Source of the DNA: Paracoccus subflavus | GTDB taxonomy: Bacteria > Pseudomonadota > Alphaproteobacteria > Rhodobacterales > Rhodobacteraceae | Assembly (NCBI RefSeq): GCF_004310345.1 | Contig: NZ_SISK01000001.1 | Coordinates: 124,001-188,000, forward strand | Direction: 5' to 3' | Length of the DNA: 64,000 nucleotides | Shown: positions 32,603 through 40,764 of the stretch, piece after piece | How positions within the stretch are numbered: the stretch's first letter is position 1 | Layout of the letters: the number at the start of each line of letters is the position of its first letter | Notes under the pieces: generated by a model | What the model was told of the DNA's origin: nothing | Seen by the model: the letters and a program-made list of their open reading frames with translations, nothing else | Databases searched by the model: none | Translations under genes and position numbers: made by a program

Positions 32603-33213
32603 CTCCACAGGGCGGACAGGGCCGTTGCCGGATCGTCCTGCGACCAGATTTCCGGCCCGATGGCAACAAAGTCGCTGATCGGGGAAAGTTGCTTCAGCAG
32701 TTCGCGCGTGATCGCCCCTTCCGCGACGACCGGCACCTCGACCGTTTCGGACCACCACTGGAACAGGTCCAGGTCCACAGGCTCTCCACGATACAGGGTG
32801 GATGCGCCGACCGGGCCAAAGCTGACGTAATCCGCGCCCGCCTCGCCCGCGTTCATGCCGTCGTGGCGCGAGTTGCCGCAAAAGCTGCCGACGATGGCGT
32901 CAGGGCCCAGTTCCTTGCGGGCATAGCGCACGGTGCGCGCGCCGTCGGTCAGATGCACCCCGTCCAGCCCGTGCCGCAGCGCCAGCGCGACGTGATCGTC
33001 GATCACCACCGCCACGTCGCGGGCGTGCGCTATTTCCCGCGCCAGATCGGCGATGCGGCCCAGCTCGTCCTCCTCGGCGCCGGCACGGATGCGCAGGCAG
33101 GCCACCGGAAAGGCATCCATCACCGCCGCCAGCCGCGGCCCCAGGACCGAAGCCTGCACCCCGGCGGGCGTCATCAGGTAAAGCTGCGGGGCATCGGGGG
33201 CGGCATCAGGCAT
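32599..33213 (-). CDS. Divergent thiamine-phosphate synthase-like protein
   Basis: A 204-residue TIM-barrel protein of the ThiE/TenI group. IDDHVALALRHGLDGVHLTD (about 71-90) corresponds to the ThiE block that normally reads NDRVDLA...GVHLGQxD; the usual GQ-D pyrophosphate-site residues are not seen. GADYVSFGPVG (about 125-135) is the phosphate-binding loop. GSFCGNSRHDGM replaces the usual strand after it. It could be a ThiE paralogue with another substrate, a TenI-type enzyme, or a weak ThiE. It is monocistronic and convergent with purN, with no other thiamine genes nearby. Confidence 0.7.
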   Translation of the reverse strand: MPDAAPDAPQLYLMTPAGVQASVLGPRLAAVMDAFPVACLRIRAGAEEDELGRIADLAREIAHARDVAVVIDDHVALALRHGLDGVHLTDGARTVRYARKELGPDAIVGSFCGNSRHDGMNAGEAGADYVSFGPVGASTLYRGEPVDLDLFQWWSETVEVPVVAEGAITRELLKQLSPISDFVAIGPEIWSQDDPATALSALWS

Positions 33214-33282
33214 GGCGGAACTCCTTTATGCCGCAGATAGCGCAGCTTGCCGCCCGCCGCCAGACGCACTATCTGGCCCCCC

Positions 33283-34011
33283 ATGGAAAGCCACCGCCAG
33301 CCCGTCATCATCCTGGTCCGCCCGCAGATGGGCGAAAATATCGGCGCAAGCGCCCGCGCCATGCTGAATTTCGGCCTGACCGAGATGCGTCTGGTCGAAC
33401 CGCGCGACGGCTGGCCCAATTCCCGCGCCATCGCGATGGCATCGGGCGCGGCGGGGCAGGTGCTGGACCGCGCGCGTGTCTTTGCCACGCTGGCCGAGGC
33501 GATGGAGGGCATCGACTTTGCCTTCGCCACCACCGCACGGGGCCGCGAACTGTCCAAGCCCGTCCACACCCCCGCCACCGCGATGGAGATGGCCCGCGCC
33601 CATCCGGGACGCTGCGCGATCATCTTCGGCCCCGAACGCACGGGGCTGGAAAACGACGACGTGGCCCGTGCCAATGCCATCGTGACGGTGCCGGTCAACC
33701 CCGGCTTTCCGTCCCTGAACCTGGCGCAGGCGGTGCTGCTGATGGGCTACGAATACGGGCGCGACCTGCTGCCCGCCGAACCGTCCCCGCACCACGGCCG
33801 CCCCGAGGCGATCCAGCCCGCCGACCGCGTGGAAATCGAAAAACTGGGCGATCATTTCGAAGAGCGGCTGACCCAGGCAGGCTTCTTCTTTCCCGAAACC
33901 AAGGCCGCGTCCATGCGGCTGAACCTGCGCAACATGTGGGCGCGGCTGGACCTGACCCGTGGCGACGTGCGCATCCTGCACGGGATGCTGCGCCAGTTGA
34001 CCCGCCGCTGA
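33283..34011 (+). CDS. SpoU-family RNA 2'-O-methyltransferase (TrmJ-like)
   Basis: A 242-residue SPOUT methyltransferase using S-adenosylmethionine to methylate ribose in RNA; the closest family is TrmJ, which modifies tRNA position 32. The three SpoU motifs are present: VRPQMGENIGASARAMLNFGL (about 10-31, with Asn and Arg of motif 1), IIFGPERTGLENDDV (about 113-127) and PVNPGFPSLNLAQAV (about 138-152) for the cofactor knot. The C-terminal ~70 residues form the TrmJ-type extension. ATG 33283 begins at the family N-terminus; the ORF upstream is unconserved. Confidence 0.88.
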   Translation: MESHRQPVIILVRPQMGENIGASARAMLNFGLTEMRLVEPRDGWPNSRAIAMASGAAGQVLDRARVFATLAEAMEGIDFAFATTARGRELSKPVHTPATAMEMARAHPGRCAIIFGPERTGLENDDVARANAIVTVPVNPGFPSLNLAQAVLLMGYEYGRDLLPAEPSPHHGRPEAIQPADRVEIEKLGDHFEERLTQAGFFFPETKAASMRLNLRNMWARLDLTRGDVRILHGMLRQLTRR

Positions 34012-34044
34012 CCCCCACCTACTGTCCGCCTGAAGGAGCATGCG

Positions 34045-35205
34045 ATGGCCAAGCGCCCCGTTTTCGAGGAAGTCTCGGACCCCACCGCCCCCAGCCGCCC
34101 CGTCACCAGAACCGGCATGATCGACGCCGCCCGCAATGGTGCCTCGCGCGGCGCGCGACGGGCGATCCGCATCTGGCTGATGATCCTGTTCGCCATGGTC
34201 GTGTCGATGATCGCGCTGGGCGGGGCCACGCGCCTGACCGGATCGGGCCTGTCCATCACCGAATGGGCGCCGGTCACGGGCACGATCCCGCCGCTGTCAG
34301 AGGCGGATTGGCAAGCGGAATTCGACGCCTACAAGCAGATCCCGCAATATGCCGAGGTGAACCCTGACATAGACATGGCGGGGTTCAAGCAGATCTATCT
34401 GTGGGAATGGGCGCATCGATTGCTGGGCCGTCTGATCGGTCTGGTCTGGGCGGCGGGCTTTGTCTTTTTCATGGCGACCCGGCGCATTCCGACCGGCTGG
34501 ACGCCGCGCCTGCTGGGCCTCGGCGCTCTGGGCGGGCTGCAAGGCGCCATCGGCTGGTGGATGGTCAGTTCCGGCCTGGTCGAGGGGATGACCCGCGTTG
34601 CGTCCTATCGGCTGGCGACGCATCTGGGGCTGGCTTTCGTGATCCTGGGCCTGATCGCCTGGTATGTCCTGCTGCTGGGGCGCAGCGAGGCCGATCTGCT
34701 GCGCGCCCGTCGCGCGGGTGAAGCCAAGCTGTTTTCCATGTCCACCGGTCTGATGCACCTGGCCTTTGTCCAGATCCTGATCGGCGCCCTTGTGGCGGGC
34801 ATCGACGCGGGGCGCACCTATACCGGCTGGCCGACCATGGGCGGCGAATGGATCCCGTCGCTGATCTGGGACGCGGCCCTGGGCTGGCGCAACCTGTTCG
34901 AAAACCCCGCGCTCGTGCAGTTCGTGCACCGCATGGTGGGCTATCTTCTTGCGATCTTTGCCGTGGTGGTCTGGATCCGAGCGCGCCGGTCGCCCCATCC
35001 GGTGACGCGGGGGGCGTTCACGGTCATGCTGGTGGCGGTGGCGGTCCAGGTGGCGTTGGGTATCATGAACGTCATCCACGCCTCGCCCTTGCCGTTGGCA
35101 TTGGCCCACCAGATCGGCGCGGTCGCGCTGTTCGCGCTGATCATCCGGGGGCGGCATCATGCACGCTATCCGCATGAAACTTCGGTCAGGGGGACCATCC
35201 GATGA
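34045..35205 (+). CDS. ctaA: Heme A synthase (COX15/CtaA)
   Basis: CtaA oxidises the C8 methyl of heme O to give heme A for aa3-type cytochrome oxidase, in the inner membrane. The 386-residue protein has eight predicted helices in two four-helix halves. Conserved pieces include the ALGGATRLTGSGLSITEWAP loop (about 56-75), IYLWEWAHRLLGR with a heme-ligand His (about 119-131), RLATHLGLAF, LMHLAFVQ and VQFVHRMVGYLLA. AAGGAG lies before the ATG. The 3' end overlaps the M32 peptidase start by ATGA. Confidence 0.94.
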   Translation: MAKRPVFEEVSDPTAPSRPVTRTGMIDAARNGASRGARRAIRIWLMILFAMVVSMIALGGATRLTGSGLSITEWAPVTGTIPPLSEADWQAEFDAYKQIPQYAEVNPDIDMAGFKQIYLWEWAHRLLGRLIGLVWAAGFVFFMATRRIPTGWTPRLLGLGALGGLQGAIGWWMVSSGLVEGMTRVASYRLATHLGLAFVILGLIAWYVLLLGRSEADLLRARRAGEAKLFSMSTGLMHLAFVQILIGALVAGIDAGRTYTGWPTMGGEWIPSLIWDAALGWRNLFENPALVQFVHRMVGYLLAIFAVVVWIRARRSPHPVTRGAFTVMLVAVAVQVALGIMNVIHASPLPLALAHQIGAVALFALIIRGRHHARYPHETSVRGTIR

Positions 35206-36674
35206 CGGCCATCAACGACCTGCTTGCCTTTCAGCGCCAGACCGAGGCGCTGTCATCCGTTGCGGAGCGCCTGGGTTGGGACCAGGAAACCGTCATGCCG
35301 CGCGGCGCCGTCGAACAACGCTCTGAAGAAATGGCCGCGATCGAATCCGTGCTGCACGAACGCCGCACCGATCCGCGCATCGGCGAATGGCTGGAGGTCG
35401 CCGAACCCCGGTCCGAGGCCGAGGCCCGGTCCGTCGAACTGATCGCCCGCGATTTCGGCCGGGCCAGCCGCGTTCCGGCCCGGCTGGCGCAGGAACTGGC
35501 GCGCGTCACGTCGCTGTCCCAGGGCATCTGGGCCGAGGCGCGGGCCAATGACGCGCCCGACGATTTCCTGCCGACGCTGGACCAGGTGCTGATGCTGAAG
35601 CGCGAGGAAGGGGCGGCCATCGCGGACGGCGGCGATCTGTATGACGCCCTGCTGGACGATTACGAACAGGGCATGACGGGAACCGAGATCGCCGCGCTGT
35701 TCGACGCCATGCGGCCGCGCCTGGTGGCCCTGCGCGAACAGGTGCTGGACGCGGATCGTCAGCCGCAGCCGCTGACCGGCCATTTCCCGCAGGAAACCCA
35801 GATCCGGCTGGCGCGCACCTGTGCCACGGCCTTCGGTTACGACTGGACGCGGGGGCGTCTGGACATCGCCGTCCATCCCTTCAGCAGCGGCCGTTGGCAG
35901 GACAGCCGCATCACCACGCGGGTGGTGGAAACCGATCCGTTCAACTGCATCTATTCCACCATCCACGAGGTCGGCCATTCCAGTTACGAACTGGGCATCG
36001 ACCCGGATTACGCCTTCACGCCGCTGGGCCGGGGCGTGTCGATGGGCGTCCACGAAAGCCAGAGCCGCATCTATGAAAACCAGATGGGCCGGGGCCGGGC
36101 GTTCACGGACTGGCTGTTTCACCGCATGTCGGATGCCTTTGACGGGCTGAACATCGCCGATCCCGATGCCTTCTATGCCACCGTGAACCGCGTCACCCCC
36201 GGATTCATCCGCACCGAGGCGGACGAGATCCAGTACAACCTGCACATCATGATGCGCTTCGATCTGGAACGGGATCTGGTTGCCGGACGCCTGGACACGG
36301 ACGATCTGGTCGAGGCGTGGAATGCCCGTTTCCAACGCGACTTCGGCGTGGCGGTGGACCGCCCGGCCAACGGCGTCTTGCAGGACGTGCATTGGGCGGT
36401 GGGGCTGTTCGGCTATTTCCCGACCTATGCCCTGGGCAACGTCTTCGCGGGCTGCCTGGACCGGGCCATGCGCGACGCCGTGCCGGACCTGGATAGCGCC
36501 CTGACTGCGGGCGACGCCGCGCCCGCCGTCGAATGGCTGCGCGAGAACGTGCAGCGCCACGGCGGCCTCAAGCGCCCCCGCGCCCTGATCGAGGAGGCGA
36601 GCGGCGGCGACGTGTCGCCCGAGCCGCTGCTGGCCTATCTGGAGGACAAGTTCGGCCGGATCTACGATCTGTAA
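35202..36674 (+). CDS. Carboxypeptidase Taq, M32 metallopeptidase
   Basis: A 490-residue cytoplasmic zinc carboxypeptidase. The HEVGH zinc motif (about 253-257, in TIHEVGHSSYELG) is followed by HESQSRIYENQMGR with the third ligand Glu, and the M32 signatures HPFSSG (about 225) and IRTEADEIQYNLHIMMRF (about 336-353) are present. Its physiological role is probably peptide turnover. It is translationally coupled to ctaA by ATGA, although no functional link is known to me. A perfect 14-bp hairpin follows the stop. Confidence 0.94.
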   Translation: MTAINDLLAFQRQTEALSSVAERLGWDQETVMPRGAVEQRSEEMAAIESVLHERRTDPRIGEWLEVAEPRSEAEARSVELIARDFGRASRVPARLAQELARVTSLSQGIWAEARANDAPDDFLPTLDQVLMLKREEGAAIADGGDLYDALLDDYEQGMTGTEIAALFDAMRPRLVALREQVLDADRQPQPLTGHFPQETQIRLARTCATAFGYDWTRGRLDIAVHPFSSGRWQDSRITTRVVETDPFNCIYSTIHEVGHSSYELGIDPDYAFTPLGRGVSMGVHESQSRIYENQMGRGRAFTDWLFHRMSDAFDGLNIADPDAFYATVNRVTPGFIRTEADEIQYNLHIMMRFDLERDLVAGRLDTDDLVEAWNARFQRDFGVAVDRPANGVLQDVHWAVGLFGYFPTYALGNVFAGCLDRAMRDAVPDLDSALTAGDAAPAVEWLRENVQRHGGLKRPRALIEEASGGDVSPEPLLAYLEDKFGRIYDL

Positions 36675-36675
36675 G

Positions 36676-36708
36676 GGCAATGGCCGGGCGCGTTGCCCGG
36701 CCATTGCC
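36676..36708. terminator. Perfect hairpin after the M32 gene
   Basis: GGCAATGGCCGGGC (36676-36689) and GCCCGGCCATTGCC (36695-36708) form a 14-bp perfect stem with a GCGTT loop. There is no T tract. It lies between convergent genes and probably protects or ends transcripts from both sides. Confidence 0.55.
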
Positions 36709-36735
36709 TACCGGTTCGGCGCCTACCGGTTCGGC
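36706..36735. repeat. 15-bp tandem duplication at a gene end
   Basis: GCCTACCGGTTCGGC occurs twice without gap (36706-36720 and 36721-36735). The second copy encodes the last codons and stop (PNR-stop) of the ureidoglycine aminohydrolase; the first copy repeats them just past the stop, so the protein is unaffected. It looks like a recent slippage event beside the hairpin. Confidence 0.8.
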
Positions 36736-37628
36736 CACAAGGGCGCGTGGCGGTTCACATCCTTGTAGAGCAGGTATCGGAACGGCCCCGGCCCGCCCGC
36801 GTAACACGCTTGCGGACAAAAGGCGCGCAGCCACATGTAATCGCCCGGCCCCACCTCGACCCAATCCCGGTTCAGGCGATAGACGGCCTTGCCCTCCAGC
36901 ACGAACAGGCCGTGCTCCATCACATGCGTTTCGGCAAAGGGGATCGAGCCGCCGGGTTTGAAGGTTACGACCGTGATGTGCATGTCGTGGCGCAGATCGG
37001 CCGGGTCCATGAAGCGGGTGGTGCCCCAGGCGCCGTCGGTGTCGGGCATCATCGAGGGCGCGATGTCCTGTTCCTGAGCGATGATCGGATCGGGCCGGTC
37101 CACCCCGTTGCAGGGCTGCCACCGCTTGCGCCACCAATGAAAACCGGTATTGCCCGGCGTGGTATTGCGCACCGACCAGGGGGTGCCGGGGGGGACATAG
37201 GCGAACCCGCCGGGCCGCAGCAGGTGTTCGGTGCCGTCGATGGTGACGGACATTTCGCCCCCGGTGACGAACAGGGCGTGCTGGATTTCCGGGTCGTCGT
37301 CGGGGTTGTCCGCGCCGCCTCCTTCGGCCAGTTCGACGATGTACTGGCTGAAGGTCTCGGCAAAGCCCGACAGGGGCCGGGCGATCATCCACATCCGCAT
37401 TCCCGTCCAGCCCGGCAGATAGCTGGTCACGATGTCGCGCATCACCGTTCGCGGAATGACCGCATAGGCTTGGGTAAAGACCGCCGTGTCGGTGGTCATG
37501 CCGGTCTGCGGCGGCAGGCCCGCGACGGGACTGGCATAGGGGATGCGCCGGGTTTCCGGCTGCGGAACGGGGGCGATGTCGCCGGTGGGGGCGCCGGCGG
37601 GCGGTTGGTCGGGGGACAGGTCGGTCAT
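36723..37628 (-). CDS. allE: (S)-ureidoglycine aminohydrolase, bicupin
   Basis: This enzyme releases ammonia from (S)-ureidoglycine to give ureidoglycolate in allantoin breakdown, using manganese. The 301-residue bicupin has a first cupin with HALFVTGGEMSVTIDGTEHL (about 117-136) and a second with the metal-site block SIPFAETHVMEHGLFVLEGK (about 228-247), where Glu and His residues line the site. GYVPPGTPWSV-type text (here AYVPPGTPWSVRN) is also typical. The N-terminal 25 residues are Pro-rich. It overlaps the upstream puuE-uraD gene (ATGA). Confidence 0.88.
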   Translation of the reverse strand: MTDLSPDQPPAGAPTGDIAPVPQPETRRIPYASPVAGLPPQTGMTTDTAVFTQAYAVIPRTVMRDIVTSYLPGWTGMRMWMIARPLSGFAETFSQYIVELAEGGGADNPDDDPEIQHALFVTGGEMSVTIDGTEHLLRPGGFAYVPPGTPWSVRNTTPGNTGFHWWRKRWQPCNGVDRPDPIIAQEQDIAPSMMPDTDGAWGTTRFMDPADLRHDMHITVVTFKPGGSIPFAETHVMEHGLFVLEGKAVYRLNRDWVEVGPGDYMWLRAFCPQACYAGGPGPFRYLLYKDVNRHAPLWPNR

Positions 37629-39031
37629 GTCAGGGCCTCGTTCAGGCGAAGTTCCGCGATGCGCATCACCTGGCGTTCGGCCTCGGCGCGCTCGGTCAGA
37701 GTGTCGTTCTGGGCGCGGGCCTGCATGGCGGCCATGATGCCCGGCTTGTCGTGGTCGCGCACGGCGATGATGAAGGGAAAGCCGTGCTTGGCGACATAGG
37801 CATCGTTGAGCCGGGTGAAGGTCGCGCGTTCGTCGTCGGTCAGGCTGTCCAGACCCGCGCTGGCCTGTTCGGCGGTGCTCTCCGCCGTCAGCCGTTTCGC
37901 CTGCGCCAGCTTGCCCGCCAGGTCGGGATGGGCCACCAGCACGCCCAGCCGTTCTTCGTCGCTGGCAGCGCGGAACACCTGCGCCATGCGCGCGGCAAGG
38001 CCCGCAGGGCTGTCATGAACCGCGCCCATTTCCCCGTCCCAGACGCGCTCGGCGATGAAGGGGGAATGTTCATAGATGCCGCCGAACCTGTGCACAAAGT
38101 CGTCGCGGTTCATCTGCGAGGGTCGCAAGCGGGACCGATAGGGATGGACCCTGGCCCAATGGCGCGCGATATCCAGGCGCGAGGCGAACCAGACGCCCTC
38201 ATGCTGGCGGCAGTGATCCAGGAACCGCTGGATCGCCATGGCCCGGCCCGGCCGTCCGGCCAGACGGCAATGCAGGCCGATGGACATCATCTTGGGCGCG
38301 CCCGCCGCGCCCTCGGCATACAAAACGTCGAAGCTGTCGCGCAGGTAGTCCAGGAAATCCGTGCCCGTGCCAAAGCCCTGTCCGCTGGAAAAGCGCATGT
38401 CGTTGGCATCCATCGTATAGGGCACCATCAGTTGCGGCTTGCCGTCGTGGACATGCCAATAAGGCAACTCGTCCGCGATCGTGTCGGACAGATACTCGAA
38501 CCCGCCTTCCTCGCAGCCAAGCGCCACCGTGTTCATCGAACAGCGGCCCTGATAAAATCCGCGCGGGCGTTCCCCGGTGACGCGGCTGTGCAACTCGACG
38601 GCCTGGGCGATGTGGTCGGCCTCGATTTCTCGCGGAATGTCGCGATAGTCGATCCATTTCAGGCCATGGGTCGCGATCTCCCACCCCGCGGCCTTCATCG
38701 CCGCCACCTGTTCAGGGCTGCGTTCCAGGGCGGTCGCCACGCCATAGACGGTCACGGGAATGCCCCTCAGCATCCGGTGCAGGCGCCAGAAGCCCGGCCG
38801 CGCGCCATAGTCATAGATCGATTCCATGTTCCAGTGCCGCTTGCCCGGCCAGGGCTGGGCGCCGATGATCTCGGACAGGAACGCCTCGCTGGCCGCGTCG
38901 CCGTGTTCGATGCTGTTCTCGCCGCCTTCCTCATAGTTGACGACGAACTGGACCGCGATCCTTGCGCCGCCGGGCCATTGCGGGTCGGGGGTGTGCTCTC
39001 CATATCCTCGCAGGTCGCGGCTGTAGCGCAT
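37625..39031 (-). CDS. Fused PuuE allantoinase and UraD OHCU decarboxylase
   Basis: A 468-residue two-domain protein. Residues ~1-300 are a metal-independent PuuE allantoinase of the polysaccharide-deacetylase fold (YGEHTPDPQWPGGARIAVQF, NYEEGGENSIEHGD, ETHGLKWIDYR-like ATHGLKWIDYR). Residues ~305-468 are UraD, which decarboxylates OHCU to (S)-allantoin: MNRDDFVHRFGGIYEHSPFI opening, with its catalytic His in the YEHSP segment, and LVAHPDLAGKLA near 390. The two catalyse consecutive steps, with the UraD product being the PuuE substrate. AAAGGA precedes ATG 39031. It is transcribed divergently from the permease, 217 bp apart. Confidence 0.92.
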   Translation of the reverse strand: MRYSRDLRGYGEHTPDPQWPGGARIAVQFVVNYEEGGENSIEHGDAASEAFLSEIIGAQPWPGKRHWNMESIYDYGARPGFWRLHRMLRGIPVTVYGVATALERSPEQVAAMKAAGWEIATHGLKWIDYRDIPREIEADHIAQAVELHSRVTGERPRGFYQGRCSMNTVALGCEEGGFEYLSDTIADELPYWHVHDGKPQLMVPYTMDANDMRFSSGQGFGTGTDFLDYLRDSFDVLYAEGAAGAPKMMSIGLHCRLAGRPGRAMAIQRFLDHCRQHEGVWFASRLDIARHWARVHPYRSRLRPSQMNRDDFVHRFGGIYEHSPFIAERVWDGEMGAVHDSPAGLAARMAQVFRAASDEERLGVLVAHPDLAGKLAQAKRLTAESTAEQASAGLDSLTDDERATFTRLNDAYVAKHGFPFIIAVRDHDKPGIMAAMQARAQNDTLTERAEAERQVMRIAELRLNEALT

Positions 39032-39248
39032 CGGGCATCCTTTCCGTGGCAGTGCGGGCACAGGAAAGCGCGTGCGGACCTGCGCGGCAAGCGGGCAGAG
39101 GCAGAATTCTGTATCAAGGAATCGGAAAAGATCGCCTGCGGTTTCAAGCGGCCATTGAAAGACTTGCGGGCTGGCACCGATTGTTGAGGCGATCGCGGTC
39201 CCCATAAGCTGCGCGGAGTGCGGCCAGAGGAGCCGCGGGAGGGAACCC

Positions 39249-40550
39249 ATGGAACGCTACTTCAAGCTGGCCCGGCATGGCACGACCGTCAGGACCGAGG
39301 TGATCGCCGGGATCACCACCTTCCTGACGATGGCCTATATCATCTTCGTCAACCCCGACATCCTGTCCACCACCGGCATGGACCGCAACGCCGTGTTCGT
39401 CGCGACCTGCCTGGCCGCCGCCATCGGATCGGCGGTGATGGGGCTGTGGGCCAACTGGCCCATCGGCATGGCGCCCGGCATGGGGCTGAACGCGTTCTTC
39501 GCCTTTACCGTCGTGGGCGCCATGGGCTTTACCTGGCAACAGGCGCTGGGCGCGGTCTTTATCAGCGGGCTGATCTTTCTGTTCCTGTCGGCCACGGGCA
39601 TCCGCCGCTGGCTGGTGGCGGGCATTCCGGTGTCGATGCGCAGCGGCGTCGCGGCCGGGATCGGGATGTTCCTGGGCATCATCGCGCTGCAATCGTCGGG
39701 CATCGTGGTGGACAGCCCGGCCACGCTGGTGACGCTGGGCGACCTGACCGCGCCCGGCACGCTGCTGACCATCGCGGGCTTTTTCATCATCGTGGCGCTG
39801 GATGCGCTGCGGGTCACGGGCGCGATCCTGATCGGCATCCTGGTCATCACCGTCGCCGCCATCGGGCTGGGCGTCAGCCAGTTCGGCGGCGTGGTGTCGA
39901 TGCCGCCCTCCATCGCGCCCACGCTGCTGCAACTGGACGTCTGGGGCGCGCTGGGGTTCGGCATCGCCCAGGTTATCCTGGTGATGGTCCTGGTCGAGGT
40001 GTTCGACGCCACCGGCACCCTGATCGGGGTCGCGAAACGCGCGGGCCTGCTGAACGAAGGACCGGCCCACACCAATCCCGGTCTGTCGCGCGCGCTGATG
40101 GCGGATTCGACCGCGATCACCGTGGGGTCGATGCTGGGAACCTCATCGACAACCGCCTATGTCGAAAGCGCATCGGGCGTGCAGGCGGGCGGGCGCACCG
40201 GCCTGACCGCGCTGGTGGTGGCCGTTCTGTTCCTGCTGGCGATGTTCTTTGCCCCCCTGGCCGGGTCGGTGCCCGCCTATGCCACCGCGCCCGCGCTGCT
40301 GTATGTGGCGACCCTGATGGTGCGCGAACTGTCCGAGATCGCCTGGGACGACGTGACCGAGGCTGCCCCCGCCGTGCTGACCGCCCTGGTGATGCCCTTC
40401 ACCTATTCCATCGCCAACGGCCTGGCATTCGGGTTCATCAGTTATGCGGCGATCAAGCTGCTGACCGGCAAGGCGTCACAGGTCCATGCCGCGACCTGGA
40501 TCGTGGCGGCGCTGTTCGTCATCAAGTTCGCGTTCTTCGGCGGGCATTGA
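39249..40550 (+). CDS. Purine permease, AzgA-type NCS2 transporter
   Basis: A 433-residue inner-membrane carrier with about 12-14 helices. The start TEVIAGITTFLTMAYIIFVNP, the GMGLNAFFAFTVVGAMG segment (about 78-94), LVEVFDATGTLIGVAKRAGL (about 250-270) and SSTTAYVESASGVQAGGRTG (about 301-320) are signatures of the AzgA branch, which imports adenine, guanine or hypoxanthine with protons. AGGGAACCC precedes ATG 39249. Its neighbours (adenine deaminase, xanthine dehydrogenase, guanine deaminase) support purine import over uracil. Confidence 0.9.
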   Translation: MERYFKLARHGTTVRTEVIAGITTFLTMAYIIFVNPDILSTTGMDRNAVFVATCLAAAIGSAVMGLWANWPIGMAPGMGLNAFFAFTVVGAMGFTWQQALGAVFISGLIFLFLSATGIRRWLVAGIPVSMRSGVAAGIGMFLGIIALQSSGIVVDSPATLVTLGDLTAPGTLLTIAGFFIIVALDALRVTGAILIGILVITVAAIGLGVSQFGGVVSMPPSIAPTLLQLDVWGALGFGIAQVILVMVLVEVFDATGTLIGVAKRAGLLNEGPAHTNPGLSRALMADSTAITVGSMLGTSSTTAYVESASGVQAGGRTGLTALVVAVLFLLAMFFAPLAGSVPAYATAPALLYVATLMVRELSEIAWDDVTEAAPAVLTALVMPFTYSIANGLAFGFISYAAIKLLTGKASQVHAATWIVAALFVIKFAFFGGH

Positions 40551-40764
40551 CGGATCAGGTCGTGCATGGCGTTTCATGCGGGATCGCCATGCCCCTATGC
40601 TGTTCGCTTCCGGAAATCCTGATCGGCTTTCGACCACGATTGAGCAGCTTGTCCCTGCGCGGATCACCGGATGGGGCGATGGGATTTTTCAGGCGTCGGC
40701 TGTGAACACCCCCCTCGGGCAGGCGATGCTTCGCGCTGAGGGGCCATCCGGCAAGCCCTTGCGG

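Noticed and set aside
40551-40764. Small gene or RNA between the purine permease and adenine deaminase.
   Set aside because: Frames are short and lack starts with ribosome sites, and no strong hairpin or tRNA-like fold is visible.
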